A stretch of 64,000 nt of DNA from Nectonema munidae. Taxonomy: Eukaryota > Nematomorpha > Nectonematoida > Nectonematidae. Each line of letters starts with the position of its first letter. Position 1 is the stretch's first letter. Shown in pieces: positions 11,738 through 22,897 of the stretch. The translations under genes and the position numbers were made by a program. The stretch is from contig JAUIRK010000903.1 in the NCBI GenBank assembly GCA_030549495.1, forward strand, positions 1,550,001-1,614,000, written 5' to 3'. The notes under the pieces were generated by a model that saw only the letters and a program-made list of their open reading frames with translations, did not search any database and was not told where the DNA came from.

Positions 11738-14700
11738 ATTTGGAGCAACAATTATACTTTTCACATTGGTTTAGGCATTTACCACTCAGGAATAGAAGTT
11801 CACAATTGTGGTAAAATTATCCTTTATTAATTGAATACATTATATATTGATAAGTTATTTTAGAATCAGAATGAGCATACTTATTATATTTTTGGTTTTT
11901 AATTTGAACTCTATGTTTGTTGAAAATATAAAAAAAATTATGCTCAAACAATTCAAAACTATCCTAGTAATATCTATTTGTGTTTTGCCCTTTATAAAAG
12001 AGTTTGTTTTTGCAACCCCCTCCCCCCCCCCCCCGAACTTAATAACTAACTAGCTCGCTTAATTAAAAACCTATTATATTTTATGGCAATGTTGAAAGAT
12101 TTTCAAAGGATATATGGGTCAAATACTAGAAAGTTTGGAGAGCACTGATGTAAAAGGTGTAAAAAAAGAAAAGATAAATACAGTCCTCCACTATTATTGT
12201 AGGATTCGTTATACCACGGTATTATACTTTTTATATAAATATAAAAATTTATTTATATAAAATATTAAGCTTTGAGAGATTTAGCAAATATACCTTTTCA
12301 AGTTTAAATTCGGAATAAGCAAAAATGAGAAATATGTAAATTCAAATTGAAACTTTAGAATTTTTATCTATCTGCCAATGTAGGAGTGTGTTTGTATATA
12401 ATAGTGTTTGACTAAGCTTCTTCCTTCTTCCCCTTTGGGGGGGGGGGGTTCCAAATTGTTTAAAAAATTTTTAAAAAAGTGTTTGACTAGGTGTATATGT
12501 AATAATTATGTGTATGTGTGTAAAAAGGCTGGGTGTGAAATTTTTGTTAAGTAATTTTTTTAATTTAAACCCTTAAACAACATATAGGAAACATTGAACA
12601 CCCTTGCACACATATTCTCCACATTCAAGCACGTTCACACTCCCACACTCATGAACATGCGACTTAACTTTCAAACATACGATTGCACTTTCACAAATTC
12701 TTACAGTCACACACCCACTTATACAAAAGCGCAGACACGCATATATGCGCGTTTTGTTTAATAAAGCTGTGTATTTAATTATATAAAAAGTATAATACTG
12801 TGGTATAACGAATCCTACAATAATAGAGGAGGACTGTACTTATCTTTTCTTTTTTTACACCTTTTACATCAGTGCTCTCCAAACCTTCTAGTATTTGACC
12901 CATTTCACTAGAACGAAACGTAATATGACCTCTACCTGAATTAGCCTTCTCAGAATGGGCTAATTTTCAATAACTCAGATACATTTTAAAGTCTATGAGA
13001 ATATTAACTTTTGTATGCCCACGACAAGCAGGCAATTTTCGAAATTCATATTAATTATAATAAAAAAGCTATCGTCGGTCTTTTCTTAAAGAAACATTGG
13101 GCATAAATGGGGTACGGGCGAATTCGCTGTTTTTTGGGAAAGCCGAAAACATTTGGGGCCGGTAATTGAGCTCTTTTTCATCTTGAAACTCATCTGTAGC
13201 TGAGCTGTTGTGGATGAGCTCTAAGAGTTCCTTTTGTTCTGGATCTGTGTGACGTTTGTGGATTTATGAATTTGAATGGCAAAGAAGAAAGAGTCGGATC
13301 TTCTCCATCACGTAAAGTTTGATGTCCTAGGACATGCCATCGATGCGCAGCATAACTGTTTTGTTAGAGGCTTATCTGATTAATCTTGTTAACACTTTTA
13401 ACCAGCGTTTCTCCCATCGTATGTGGCTTCTGCTGCGCAATAAAAATGGAGATCTTTGTACTTTTTGAGCTCTTCTCTTTTTCGTTCTGAAGCAGGCGAA
13501 ACCCTTACGGATCGCTTCCTTGTGAATGGGAAGGGCTTGACACTCTGGTTAGCAAACTCATTTCCTCTTTTTCCACAATATTTCCGCCATCTCCTAAATA
13601 TTTTGATACAGATTTTTTTTAACTTTTGAATCATGTAAGAATAATTTTAGATTTATCAAGGAAAAATAGAAATGTAAACTTGTCATTTTTAAGATTTAAT
13701 TTTAGTGGTGATTTTTCTTTGAATGGATTCCTCATATATAAATAAGGACCTATTCTTAGGTAACTGTTCTAAAGTTTTAAAGATAATGAATTAGTTTTTC
13801 TGCACATTTTCATTTTTCTATCATCCAAATTCCACAAATTTTCTACAATATAGCCCTACTCCCATTCTTCCACACCTATCATCATGATTACACCTAATTG
13901 ACACTCAACCTCCCCCTTCCTTTTCCATGAACAAGTACCCTGCTATAAAATTAGGTAGAACGTTGCTTAGTTAGTTGGCTAATTCTGTGACTGCAGTGAC
14001 CCAAGAAATGAATATCATTAAATATAAAGAAAGTGGACGATTGGTCTTCCAAATTGTTGGCCGGAAGAGGTTAACCCTTTGAGGACCACAATTTTTAAGC
14101 CTAATCTTCTGTTTTCTTTTTCAATGGAATTATATATATTTGAAGCAGATGAATGTATTCACTGTTGTCACACTCGTCTACCAAAGGTTAACTGTTTTGG
14201 GTGTAGTTGTCCTCAAGATTAATTGTCGATGGGAGCGGTGCTAATTAATGCGGCTTGCGCGCCAATCATAGATGAAAGGGATCTTTCACGAGATTAAATA
14301 AATCTATTTTTATTTCAGAATTCGCTTATGGTGGACATCCTTACGACTTCACTGGCATTTTTGAAATATATCCAAAAGATATTTCAGAACTTGGAGAAAA
14401 GTTCTCATTCAGGTTTTGATCATTTCAACTAACAATATTTAACTATTTTTAATATTAAATTCTTGTCCTACGCACACTATAACTTTTTACAAAAGTTGTT
14501 TTCCTTAAATTACAGATATGCAAAGAAATGTACGTAAAACTTATGTGACTTTTAATCGAAAGTATGAAAAATATGCTAAATTTTTTAGAATATAATGTAA
14601 TCTTCACGAATTGAGGCCTAACATTGTCTTTTTTCACACTTATGTATATACCATTTAAGTTTTATCAAAATTTTGAAGCTATTTTTATCTTATTTTGTGT

Positions 14701-17700
14701 AATAGTTTAATAAAAAGCGAAAATTGACTTTTTATCATAAAACTTAGAATATCATAATAATATATCTAAAAATTATAAGTTTATTATAAGAAAGTAACTA
14801 GATTAAGAACTAAGAGGATTAAGGAGCCTCATCCGCCTAGGACACTTTTTAGCATGCATATAAATAAGGGTGTCAATATCCAATCGAATATCTCTGAACA
14901 AAAAGAAGAATGAGAGCATTAAAACGATCCTCATTCATTGAACTGCGAAGTGAATTGATGTGGTAAAACTTGATGTGTTTAAATAATAAATTTACAAAAA
15001 AATTGGATAATATAAAAGTAATAAGTGCACACTTAACTACGATTGAAATATAAAAATCTTTTTAGGGCTTCTCACTTTAGAGAAAGATTGGATCTAAAAA
15101 ACGAGTTGCAGAAATCATCATAATATTTGAGTTCTACGAAAAGATTTAGATAAAGAAAAATTTTCAAGCAATTTGTAATGCAATTTTAGGGGGGCGTACG
15201 CCGGTTCGGCCCCTTTAAATCCGTCAGTGATAAGGTAAGCAAATTAATATATTTAAAAATGAAAGTTTATATATTTCCATTTGAGAAATATTTTTTGAGA
15301 TGCCACTTTTTATATTTGATGTTAATAGCTTTAATAATTTGATCTTTGGGCTGCAATTTTGGAGCTGTATTCCATAGGAAAAAAAGAAAAGTTTAATATT
15401 ATTAATTTGGATTTTGGAGTTTGAAGGAAATATTCAAAGAAAAGTAATGTCTAAAATAGAGGTAGGTTACAAATGTATTAATTTTACTTGACAAAAAGTA
15501 ATTGTTTTTTTTATGTTTTTTATTAAACTTATTACAGACAAAAAATCAAATTTAATAAACAATACTAAAAAAATTAATTATAAGATGAATCGAAATTTTC
15601 TTACTTGACCCAAATTAAAAATTCTCATCGAACTCAATTAACAGTAGAACATTTTGAAGATCAATTGTCACTGAGAATGACTATGTTAGAGCCTGAAATC
15701 AAAACGCTCTCTCTCTCTCTCAAAAAAAAAATTATTAATTTAAATAAAGACATTGAATTGTAAAGAAAAAATCGATTTACACACAAAAATGAACACATGC
15801 CAATGACGGATTTTGTAAAATAGGGTTTGTTTGTAGCCTAAGATGATATGCAACAATATTTTTGCGTTATAGAAGCATTACTCTACATAGGCATTCACTT
15901 AGATACAGCATCTAACCTTCTTTACTCGTAGCTAGATACAAGTGGTGCGATTATGCCTTCTCTATTAAAACACTCTAAGCTACCTTACTTTTAGCATATA
16001 GAATAGAATATTGATAAATGTTATAAAATCCCACGCAGTAAATTTTCTTCTAGATCCGCCCGGTAACAACACTTATATCAAGTATAAACGTAGGCAGAGG
16101 AAAAACTCTTGTATCAGAAACTGGATGGCTCATCATTTTTCTAAGAATCCAAATATCACAAGGCTGTAGTAGCGTAGTGAGGAATTTGAACAAACGGGTA
16201 AAAAATTTCATGGAAATAAAGCTAGAATCTGGAACCCTTCCAATTCACAAGGAAACGGCCAGTAACGTCTTGCTTCAAAATGAAAAAATAAGAGCTCACG
16301 CGATTGAGATTCTATCGTAGAACATGAGTTTTCTTTGACAGGATCTCTATTTTATTGCGAATCAGAAGCCATAAACGATTGGAGAAACGCTCGTTAAACC
16401 TCGTATGATAACGGCTGCTCGTCATGTCCTCGATCTGAAATCTGGCAACAAAGTTAATCAGATATATCTCTAACAACACAGTTAAATTGCGCATAAATGA
16501 CATGTCCCAGGAAATCAAACTTCAGGTGATGGAGAAAATCCGACTCTTCCTTCTTTGCCATCCAAATTTTTGTCAAGAAGGGAAGGGAGAAAAGTTATTT
16601 ATAGGCACGCTTCCCTCTGACTACTCTTCAGCCGTTTTATAAGAAAAATATTTTGTTTTCCGTGTTAAGAATTTAGAAAAAGTTAATGCTCCGCTACAGC
16701 TTATTCGTTTTCTATTTCTTTCAGTTTAGTAAACTGAATTATCTTGAAAACATTGAAAATTAAACTAAAGTAATTCAATTTCTTTTCGTATTAACAATCA
16801 ATTGAATACTTCGACGTATGACACCTGTGACATTAATTTTTGGTTCATTTGGTAATGGGTATATAAGGATCAAATATATCATCTTTTATAAACAACTATG
16901 TTTTTTGAATGGTCAGTTATTTAGTTAGTTCGTTATTTGCAGGCCCGTCGATAAGAGCAGCCTCCCCCTTTGGGATATATAAATGATATACTTTATTATA
17001 GTCCACCACCCCCCCTCCCATCCTTAGAATAAACTTCTCCCCGTGGCCAAAGTTTAGTTGCCAAGCTAGCTATTTGTCTAGTTCAGTGGTTGCAAACTTG
17101 TTTTATCAAAAGAGCCAATTTGCTTTCACTTATGAAAATGAGATATGAATTTTATCCAGATGATCTGGGTTCGACTTTCAATGCTGACTACTATCCTTAG
17201 CATTTGTCGAGCGATTATGATGCGCTTACTGACAACTAAAAAAATAATGAATAAAACAAACAGCCGTATAATACGTCTTCTTTCAAATAAAATAAGCTCT
17301 ACACTTTATTATAAATAAAATATTTAGATGTCCCAGTAGTTTACACGTTGAAATAGTAAACAAAAATTTAGGAAGGTTTGTGATTTCAATGTTTTTCATA
17401 GTGGAAACTTTTTTTCTTTCTTTAGGTGGTCAATTCAGTTGTTCAGATATGTGAAAATTCGGATACTCGAGGTTGGGATATTTTGGAGGTTACACTGTAT
17501 TATTTTTAAAATTCATTTGTGAATTTTTTTTCGCGAGCGATTTTAAAAATCAAGTGATATCATTTGAAATCACATAATAAATAATGAAAAACATTGCATT
17601 GTCCTAATTAAAATTAAAATTATTTTATAAAATAACCGTTTACTTATTTTAATGTGTTTTTGCCAAGCAGAAAGTAGCTACTATCAGCAGGCAAAAGAGC

Positions 17701-20281
17701 GGCATATTTGCGACCCTTGGGCTAGTTAGTTTATTTGCTTGCTAGCTAGTTTTGTAGTTGTTAGTAAAGTTACAACTTGTAAGTTATGAGAAACAAATGA
17801 TTCAAAAGGCACATCGAGGAAATATCACTCTGCGAAGTGTTACACCAAACCTTTAAAATACTTCTCATAATTTTGAAAAGTTTCACTGAAGAGAAGTTAG
17901 GGTCGTCCCGAGCGGGTTCGTATTGTAGAAGTTTTACTGTATTTATAAGACGATATACTTTTTGACAAATTTAAACTGACATTGAATTAATAATTTCACA
18001 GTGTTTCTATCTAATATTGCAGAGATTCCATTCTTCTGGGGCATACACAATTTCCTCTATCCGACATAAAATCCTTCATCGACCAATTGGGTGAAGAATA
18101 TTCTGGAAGAAGCTATCATCTTTTATATAAGAATTGCAATCACTTCTCCAACGCACTATCTCAGGTTTTTTTTTTAAGTATCACTACTAGTTTGGAGAGT
18201 GGGTGATCACATTATTTTCAATTTCATAACTCTTGGCCTAGTGTTATGAAACCGTGATCCCCCCTCCTATCAGGAGCTCACATCGTCAAAATGAGAGGAG
18301 CAAAGCTTCTCCATCAAAATTAGAGGCTTATTTTCAGTGGTATTTTAAAATGTGCTTGCGAACCTAATATAGAAAGTTTCATTCATTGATATGAACATTG
18401 AATAAGCGAGATACAGGCCCGTCCATAAGAATGAGGACTGAGTTACCTGGAATTTATTTTGTCCACCCTACGCCCTGAAACTTCCTATAGATATAAAGTG
18501 CATTGTCTATAAGAATCAGCTTTATCCGCCTCCATATCCTATAAAAATAATAGTCCTTATTCACTCGGTTCATTCATTATGCCTGCATCAATCAAATTTG
18601 CACTTATTTTAGCTAAAATATTAATATAATTAGATGTGATAAAATCAAATATTTTTACATCCAAACCTAATAGACTACATTTTCTATAAACTGTTTATGT
18701 CTCGTAGTGTAGTTCTGTTCAGAATAATGCATTATTATGTACTAACCTCTGTAATTTTTATAAAAGAAGTCGGGGTCGCTTTTTTACCTACTATGGCTCA
18801 CTTTTGATTCTTATTATTCCTTCGAAAAGGCTCTTAGAGCAAAATTTTTGTACACGCAAAGCTTGACACGCGCCTTCCCACACTCGTTAAATAAATTATG
18901 TGGGTATCCGCGAGTCCCGCAAATTAATTTTTTTCCGACATACCTTCAAAAGTAAATTTTCCTGTAATAAACTGACTTTTTAGCTCACAACAATTGAGCC
19001 GACTGACCATTGGGATAACAAAACCTTAATTTTATTTCGTTTCAGCAGAGGGGATCGAAGGGTTAAATTTTGACTTCCACTTGAAGCACTTTTAAAACTT
19101 GGACTCCAATCCAAATTTTCCTAAAACCGACTACGACTTTTCAGAAATTTTATCCTTCAGAATGATTCATATTTAGCCTTTTAGAATGATTTTATAAGCT
19201 TTAAGGAAAATTATTTTGAAATAGTATCGAGTTGTTTAGTCTCCTTATTTTTTTGTATACTCAATACTAACTAAAGTTACCATCCGTTTAAAATGTTTCA
19301 TACTTTTAATCATTTTATAAACCCAGATTTCATATGTTATTTTAAAAATGTAATAATTTGCTAAGCAATTACCCTTCAAAAGTATATTTCTCATCTTTAA
19401 TTCATAAATATAGCAGAATTAACAATATTTTTGAACCTTGTCTAAAAGCATTAAAGGATTATTCTACGCTAAAAATAATGTGTGTGTGGCCCAACTGTCA
19501 TGGCTACGTTTTTTAACATTAGGTTTTGAGACATTTGGGCAAAAAGTGTATAAATAAAGATTTTTAGTTGATAGATAAGAATCAAACTTAATTCATTTTT
19601 TTATATGCGATGAATTTATACTTTCTAAACTCACAATATATAGTGTAAATTTTTAAACTTTAGAACAAGGCGCGTATTATTTGCGTATGAAGCAGTTTCC
19701 TTTGAGGGTGAAAACATTTTTAGATGTATTGTCTCACACTATTGCTATTACGATTCAAATTAAATTAATTAGTTTAAAATGGCACGTGAACTCTATTTTG
19801 TGTTTAGTTACTTTGTGGAGCTTCTATCCCGAATTGGGTGAATAGGGCAGCTTATATCAGCTCGTGCATTCCATTGTTGGAGCGGCATCTACCTAACGAA
19901 TGGTTGACTCCGATAGCACTGGATGAAAGACTTCAATCAAATCCCGAAAATAAAACTGCCAGAACAAGCACAAACTCTACCAATCATAAATTCAATAGTA
20001 AAAAAGCTTCCCTTCCAATCAACCCCTCTTATATCGCCGAATTTTTGTCCTCTAATCTACGAAAAGGAACAGATCCTACCACTACAGGTGTCAACAACTT
20101 ATCCACTTCACAATCTCTCGTTGAAATCTTGCAAGATAGGAGCTTTTCCCTTAACCAAACTTCTTCATCATCCACATCAAATGGGGTTACGCGTTCATCT
20201 GCCACATCCATATCAAAGTCTTTTCTTTCTTTGCCTTTCAAAATGAAAAAAAAGGTAATTTGGCAATTTATTTCCACCTAA
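11738..20281 (+). CDS. DESI2: DESI2-like deSUMOylating isopeptidase (PPPDE family), first exon missing
   Basis: Four coding exons are visible: 11738-11810, 14319-14412, 18023-18164 and 19808-20281. All have AG acceptors and GT donors, and the phases (1, 2, 0) join in frame to 260 residues plus a stop. PPPDE proteases are papain-like Cys/His enzymes that remove SUMO or act as thioesterases in the cytosol. The catalytic His is in GIYHSGIEV (visible residue 16) and the catalytic Cys in [13 protein letters not shown] (residue 94). Family blocks [17 protein letters not shown] and [20 protein letters not shown] match vertebrate DESI2. The C-terminal 120 residues are Ser/Thr/Asn-rich and unlike the family. 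The initiating exon, expected to end in VYDM or similar, was not found. A GT donor at 20255 could lead to a further exon. Introns hold transposon debris. Confidence 0.88.
12116..12902. mobile_element. Fold-back element with about 125-bp inverted arms; mariner-like core
   Basis: The left arm (12116-12240) and right arm (12781-12902) are near-perfect reverse complements. Inside them, CAGTCCTCCACTATTATTG starts at 12181 and its complement ends at 12836, both bordered by TA, as in Tc1/mariner elements. The arms continue 65 bp beyond those TA borders (TTTGGAGAGCACTGATGTAA and its complement), so either the element is larger or the core entered the centre of an older palindrome. The loop (12241-12780) is noncoding, with a G-run at 12438. 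It lies in a DESI2-like intron. Confidence 0.8.
13260..13600 (+). repeat. Unidentified dispersed repeat, copy 1
   Basis: About 340 bp here recur, inverted, at 16200-16560 with roughly three-quarters identity. It starts around ATGGCAAAGAAGAAAGAGTC. The first about 30 codons give a conserved frame ([20 protein letters not shown] here) before stops appear. No transposase, RT or RNA-gene signature was recognised. It is more GC-rich than its surroundings. Confidence 0.65.
14075..14218. mobile_element. piggyBac-type MITE flanked by TTAA
   Basis: It lies between TTAA at 14071-14074 and TTAA at 14219-14222. The left end CCCTTTGAGGACCAC and right end TGTCCTCAAGA are imperfect inverted repeats. It is 144 bp long, noncoding, and in the intron just upstream of the second visible DESI2-like exon. 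Confidence 0.7.
15601..15730 (+). pseudogene. hAT transposase C-terminal fragment (GTF2IRD2-like family)
   Basis: The + strand reads [20 protein letters not shown] followed by [16 protein letters not shown]. It aligns with the C-terminus of the minus-strand transposase at 27500-27793 (LTQIKNSLRTQLTDEHLEDQ). Only the last roughly 40 residues survive, then a CT microsatellite. It is an older copy of the same hAT family. Confidence 0.75.
16200..16560 (-). repeat. Unidentified dispersed repeat, copy 2 (inverted)
   Basis: This is the reverse-complement counterpart of 13260-13600. On the minus strand, ATGGCAAAGAAGGAAGAGTC begins at about 16563 and encodes [20 protein letters not shown], the same frame as copy 1, before a stop. 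A TATAAATA lies about 45 bp upstream of that ATG (16595-16602, minus strand). The family is unknown. Confidence 0.65.
17084..17719. mobile_element. hAT-type MITE carrying a SINE
   Basis: The left end CAGTGGTTGCAAAC and the complement of the right end, CAAGGGTCGCAAAT, are imperfect inverted repeats. Flanking 8-mers GTCTAGTT (17076-17083) and GGCTAGTT (17720-17727) differ by one base. The interior has no transposase. It contains a tRNA-derived SINE piece at about 17140-17250 and a mariner-like end near 17497. Confidence 0.65.
17140..17250 (+). repeat. tRNA-derived SINE fragment
   Basis: It contains a B-box-like GGGTTCGACTTTC near 17168 and ends GATGCGCTTACTGACAACTA followed by A-rich sequence. 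The same tail (GATGC..TACCGACAACTA) is found at 25250-25275 and, inverted, at 41305-41330. The A-box half is not clear in this copy. Confidence 0.55.
17440..17939. repeat. Two mariner/pogo-like terminal sequences
   Basis: Reading inward on the minus strand, one end at 17498 starts ACAGTGTAACCTCCAAAATA and one at 17940 starts ACAGTAAAACTTCTACAATA. Both are next to TA. They point the same way, so they are not the two ends of one element. Confidence 0.45.
19185..19575 (+). repeat. Unidentified 390-bp dispersed repeat, copy A
   Basis: Blocks such as AAGCATTAAAGGATTATTCT, GCCCAACTGTCATGGCTACG and the TTATAAGCTTTAAGGAAAAT region recur in inverted order at 49190-49535. No coding signature is visible. 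It lies in the last DESI2-like intron. Confidence 0.7.
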
Positions 20282-20957
20282 AATGTAATATAGTCCACTG
20301 CATAAACTGTAGATGTCAAACATAGAGTGCAGCGCCCAATGTGACCCGCATTCTTCCTACCCGCCAAATATTCTTCTTTATGGGATGATGAGTTTGAAGT
20401 TAATGTATTATCTTTAGAACATTAGTCTTCTGTGTATATTTATTGTGGTTTTCGCTTATTATTAGTGATCGGACGATTAATCGGGTATCGAGTTTTTCTA
20501 AATATTGGAATCGCATCCGAAAATTTTACTAGTACCTTCTGATATTTCAGTGATGATTCTTTTTTATTTTTAGGAGTATTTAAAAAAGTTAAAACTTTAA
20601 ACCTATTTTAACATTTAAATTTTATTTAAATCTATTTATTGATGTTTCAAATCCAAACACACTTATCGTCTAATCACTACTTATTAGAACAAGTAATGTT
20701 TACGAAATTGAAAAAAAAAATAGGGAAATTTCATCCCATCTCTCTGTCCTTTTTCTGCCAACCTTGATAATATTCTTCAAGAAGCTAAACGTAGAAGGAT
20801 AAAAACTTTTTTTATCAATATCCCTTTGAAATAAATACACGAAATCTAAATTTTTGCTTCAAAAATATGCTCCCTTCTCAAAATTAGCTGATACCAAATC
20901 TTTATAAGCAAAAATCTCGCCAATGATTTTAAAAGCAATTTTAGTTTAACACAAGTA
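20282..20957. other. Downstream flank of the DESI2-like gene
   Basis: No poly(A) signal lies close behind the stop codon at 20281; the first AATAAA is near 20830. A copy of the GATACCG/GATTC-word repeat occupies 20466-20570 (starting near AGTGATCGGACGATTAATCG). Nothing else was recognised. Confidence 0.5.
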
Positions 20958-20965
20958 GGCTAGAG

Positions 20966-21854
20966 CAGTGGTTCCCAACCTGGGGTCTTCGGACCCCTAG
21001 GGGTCCGTGAAGATTAGATAAGGTGTCCGTGAAAATTTTTTACATTATATACGGCCCCATTGCCAGATTCCATATACCAGGAAAAACTTATTTTAATAGG
21101 GTTAGGATTATAAGTGCACACATTTATATATGTTTCAAAGACTAGATCTAAAAATTAAAAAAAACAATTTCTTGTTTTACTTTTTAACTCTATTCTTTCA
21201 ATTCTATTCTAATTTCAAAATGTATTGGTTTAAGTACTGATGGGGCTCCAGCCATGTCAGGAAAGTACAAAGGACTGCTGACAAAATTTCTCGCGATTAT
21301 ACCGAATGTGCCTTTTCAGAGAAACGTTGGCAGCTAAAAATATGCCAGAAAAGTTGAAAGACAATGAATCAAAAGATTAGTTGTTAATTTCATCAAAGCC
21401 AGGCCTTATAACTTATTTTCCTGTGCCTTATGCTAAGAATAAATGGATGAAAATCGATTTAAAATAAATGTAGCTGAGAAAAAGGGCTTAGTGCAGTCGA
21501 AGAAAATAGTTTAGTGGAGCTATGATGTGTTACATCACTTCAGTTGCGTTTCATTAATTTTTTGAATTTTTGGTTACACACGATAAATGAGTACCCTAAA
21601 TTGGCATCCAGAGCAATCAAACACTTGATGCCGTTCTCTATAACTTGTTTGTGCAAACACGCTTTTTCTCAACTTCGTTATATCAAATCTAAATAATGCA
21701 TGTAGAATCGGATATTCGCCTAAAACTATCTACCATAAAAGTATATTTACTATAAGCCTTATAATTTCAATATTCAATTTTATCCCTGAAGGGCTCGCAG
21801 AATAATTTTATTTTAGTGAAGGGGTCCGTAGGATAGAAATGTTGGGAACCACTG
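20966..21854 (+). mobile_element. Internally deleted hAT transposon (ZBED5/SCAND3-like)
   Basis: The left end CAGTGGTTCCCAACC and right end GTTGGGAACCACTG are inverted repeats. The flanking 8-bp duplication GGCTAGAG is perfect (20958-20965 and 21855-21862). Coding remnants on + include LSTDGAPAMSGKYKGLLTKF near 21235 and, near 21560-21680, FWLHTINEYPKLASRAIKHL followed by CKHAFSQLRYIKSK. These are the DDE-domain TDGAPAM block and the C-terminal dimerisation block of ZBED5-like hAT transposases. The N-terminal zinc finger and most of the middle are gone, so the copy is dead. Confidence 0.85.
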
Positions 21855-21862
21855 GGCTAGAG

Positions 21863-22766
21863 TAAGCTTTAGAGCTTCGTATAGTAAAACATTCACGTTC
21901 AAACCTACGACTTACCCAAAGGTATATCAGTTTAGCTCAAAACACTCATCATTAGTTGAGATCAGGGGGAAAGTAACTGGATGGGATGCACTCTAAACAA
22001 AAACAGTCCTATAAATAGGCGTTTTTTGAAGTGTCACGTTAAATTTGCATATTATTTTTTCCTCCATATAACAAAATATATCTCAATGAATTAGGAAAAT
22101 GTAAAATTAGTAAAAAAAAACCATTCGAATATTGGAAACGAAGCATCGGTGTTATAAAGATTCGCTCCGGGTTCACAACTATGTCGGCATCTCAATTCTC
22201 TCTAAACAAAGTGAAAATAATAATAACGGGAATAAATAATGGAAATCAAAGCTACTAAGACTTGTCTTGTAGAAAAATACAACATATCCTCTAGTTGCAT
22301 TGGTACCCGAGAATTGATCAAATAACTGTAGAAAAATGCTATGGTATCATACAATTGTAATCTAAATGTTTATTTTGTGTATCGTACTGCTGAGATAGCC
22401 ACAAAGCGTATTGCTTCACAAAGACTCAGCCCATAGAAAAAAATTGAAGATATTACTGAAACCCTAGCAAGATTCGATCCGCGTATATACATTATACAAG
22501 TATTATTTTTTATCTCAACTCCTCTTTTAAATAAGTGATATTACAAAAGAGATAAACCTTTATATAATTAGAAAGAATTTTAGTGACTAATAAGTAGACA
22601 AGTTCACACAATTAGGCCTATGAAGTGATATCGTTAAATGGGGAAACATCATTAGATATAATTTATATATAAAGATGAGCTACATGAATTTAAGTCATTT
22701 TATACTTAAGTGAAGTACTTGAAATACAAAAATATGTTGAAATTACGTCAATTATAAACGTATTTT
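21863..22766. other. Intergenic stretch, nothing recognised
   Basis: AT-rich sequence with no exon, transposase block or clear inverted repeat that I could see on either strand. Confidence 0.5.
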
Positions 22767-22897
22767 AGTTAATCTAAAAGTAATCTAATTTTTTGTCTTT
22801 CCACAGATGGCATCTCTAAAAAATTGTTGTTAAATGGATTAGCATAAAAAGCCATCATCTGTGGGAAAACAAAAAATTACATTACTTTTTGATTAAT
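22767..22897. mobile_element. Short mariner-like hairpin MITE
   Basis: A roughly 44-bp left arm (AAAGTAATCTAATTTTTTGT then CCACAGATGGC) is mirrored by the right arm (GCCATCATCTGTGGG then ACAAAAAATTACATTACTTT). The spacer is about 40 bp. The TTTTCCCACAGATGGC-type inner end is typical of mariner termini. It would fold into one hairpin. Confidence 0.65.

Larger units (their letters stand above)
14413..18022. other. DESI2-like intron with transposon debris
   Basis: This 3.6-kb intron contains a hAT C-terminal fragment (15601-15730), the inverted copy of an unidentified repeat (16200-16560), a hAT MITE with an internal SINE (17084-17719) and two mariner/pogo-like ends (17440-17497, 17890-17939). 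A GC-rich piece at 15185-15230 ends CCGTCAGTG and looks like another transposon end with no visible partner. The rest is anonymous AT-rich sequence. Confidence 0.7.

Noticed and set aside
13398-13634. 78-codon minus-strand open frame with many basic residues
   Set aside because: It overlaps the unidentified repeat on the opposite strand to its conserved frame, and the second repeat copy does not keep it.
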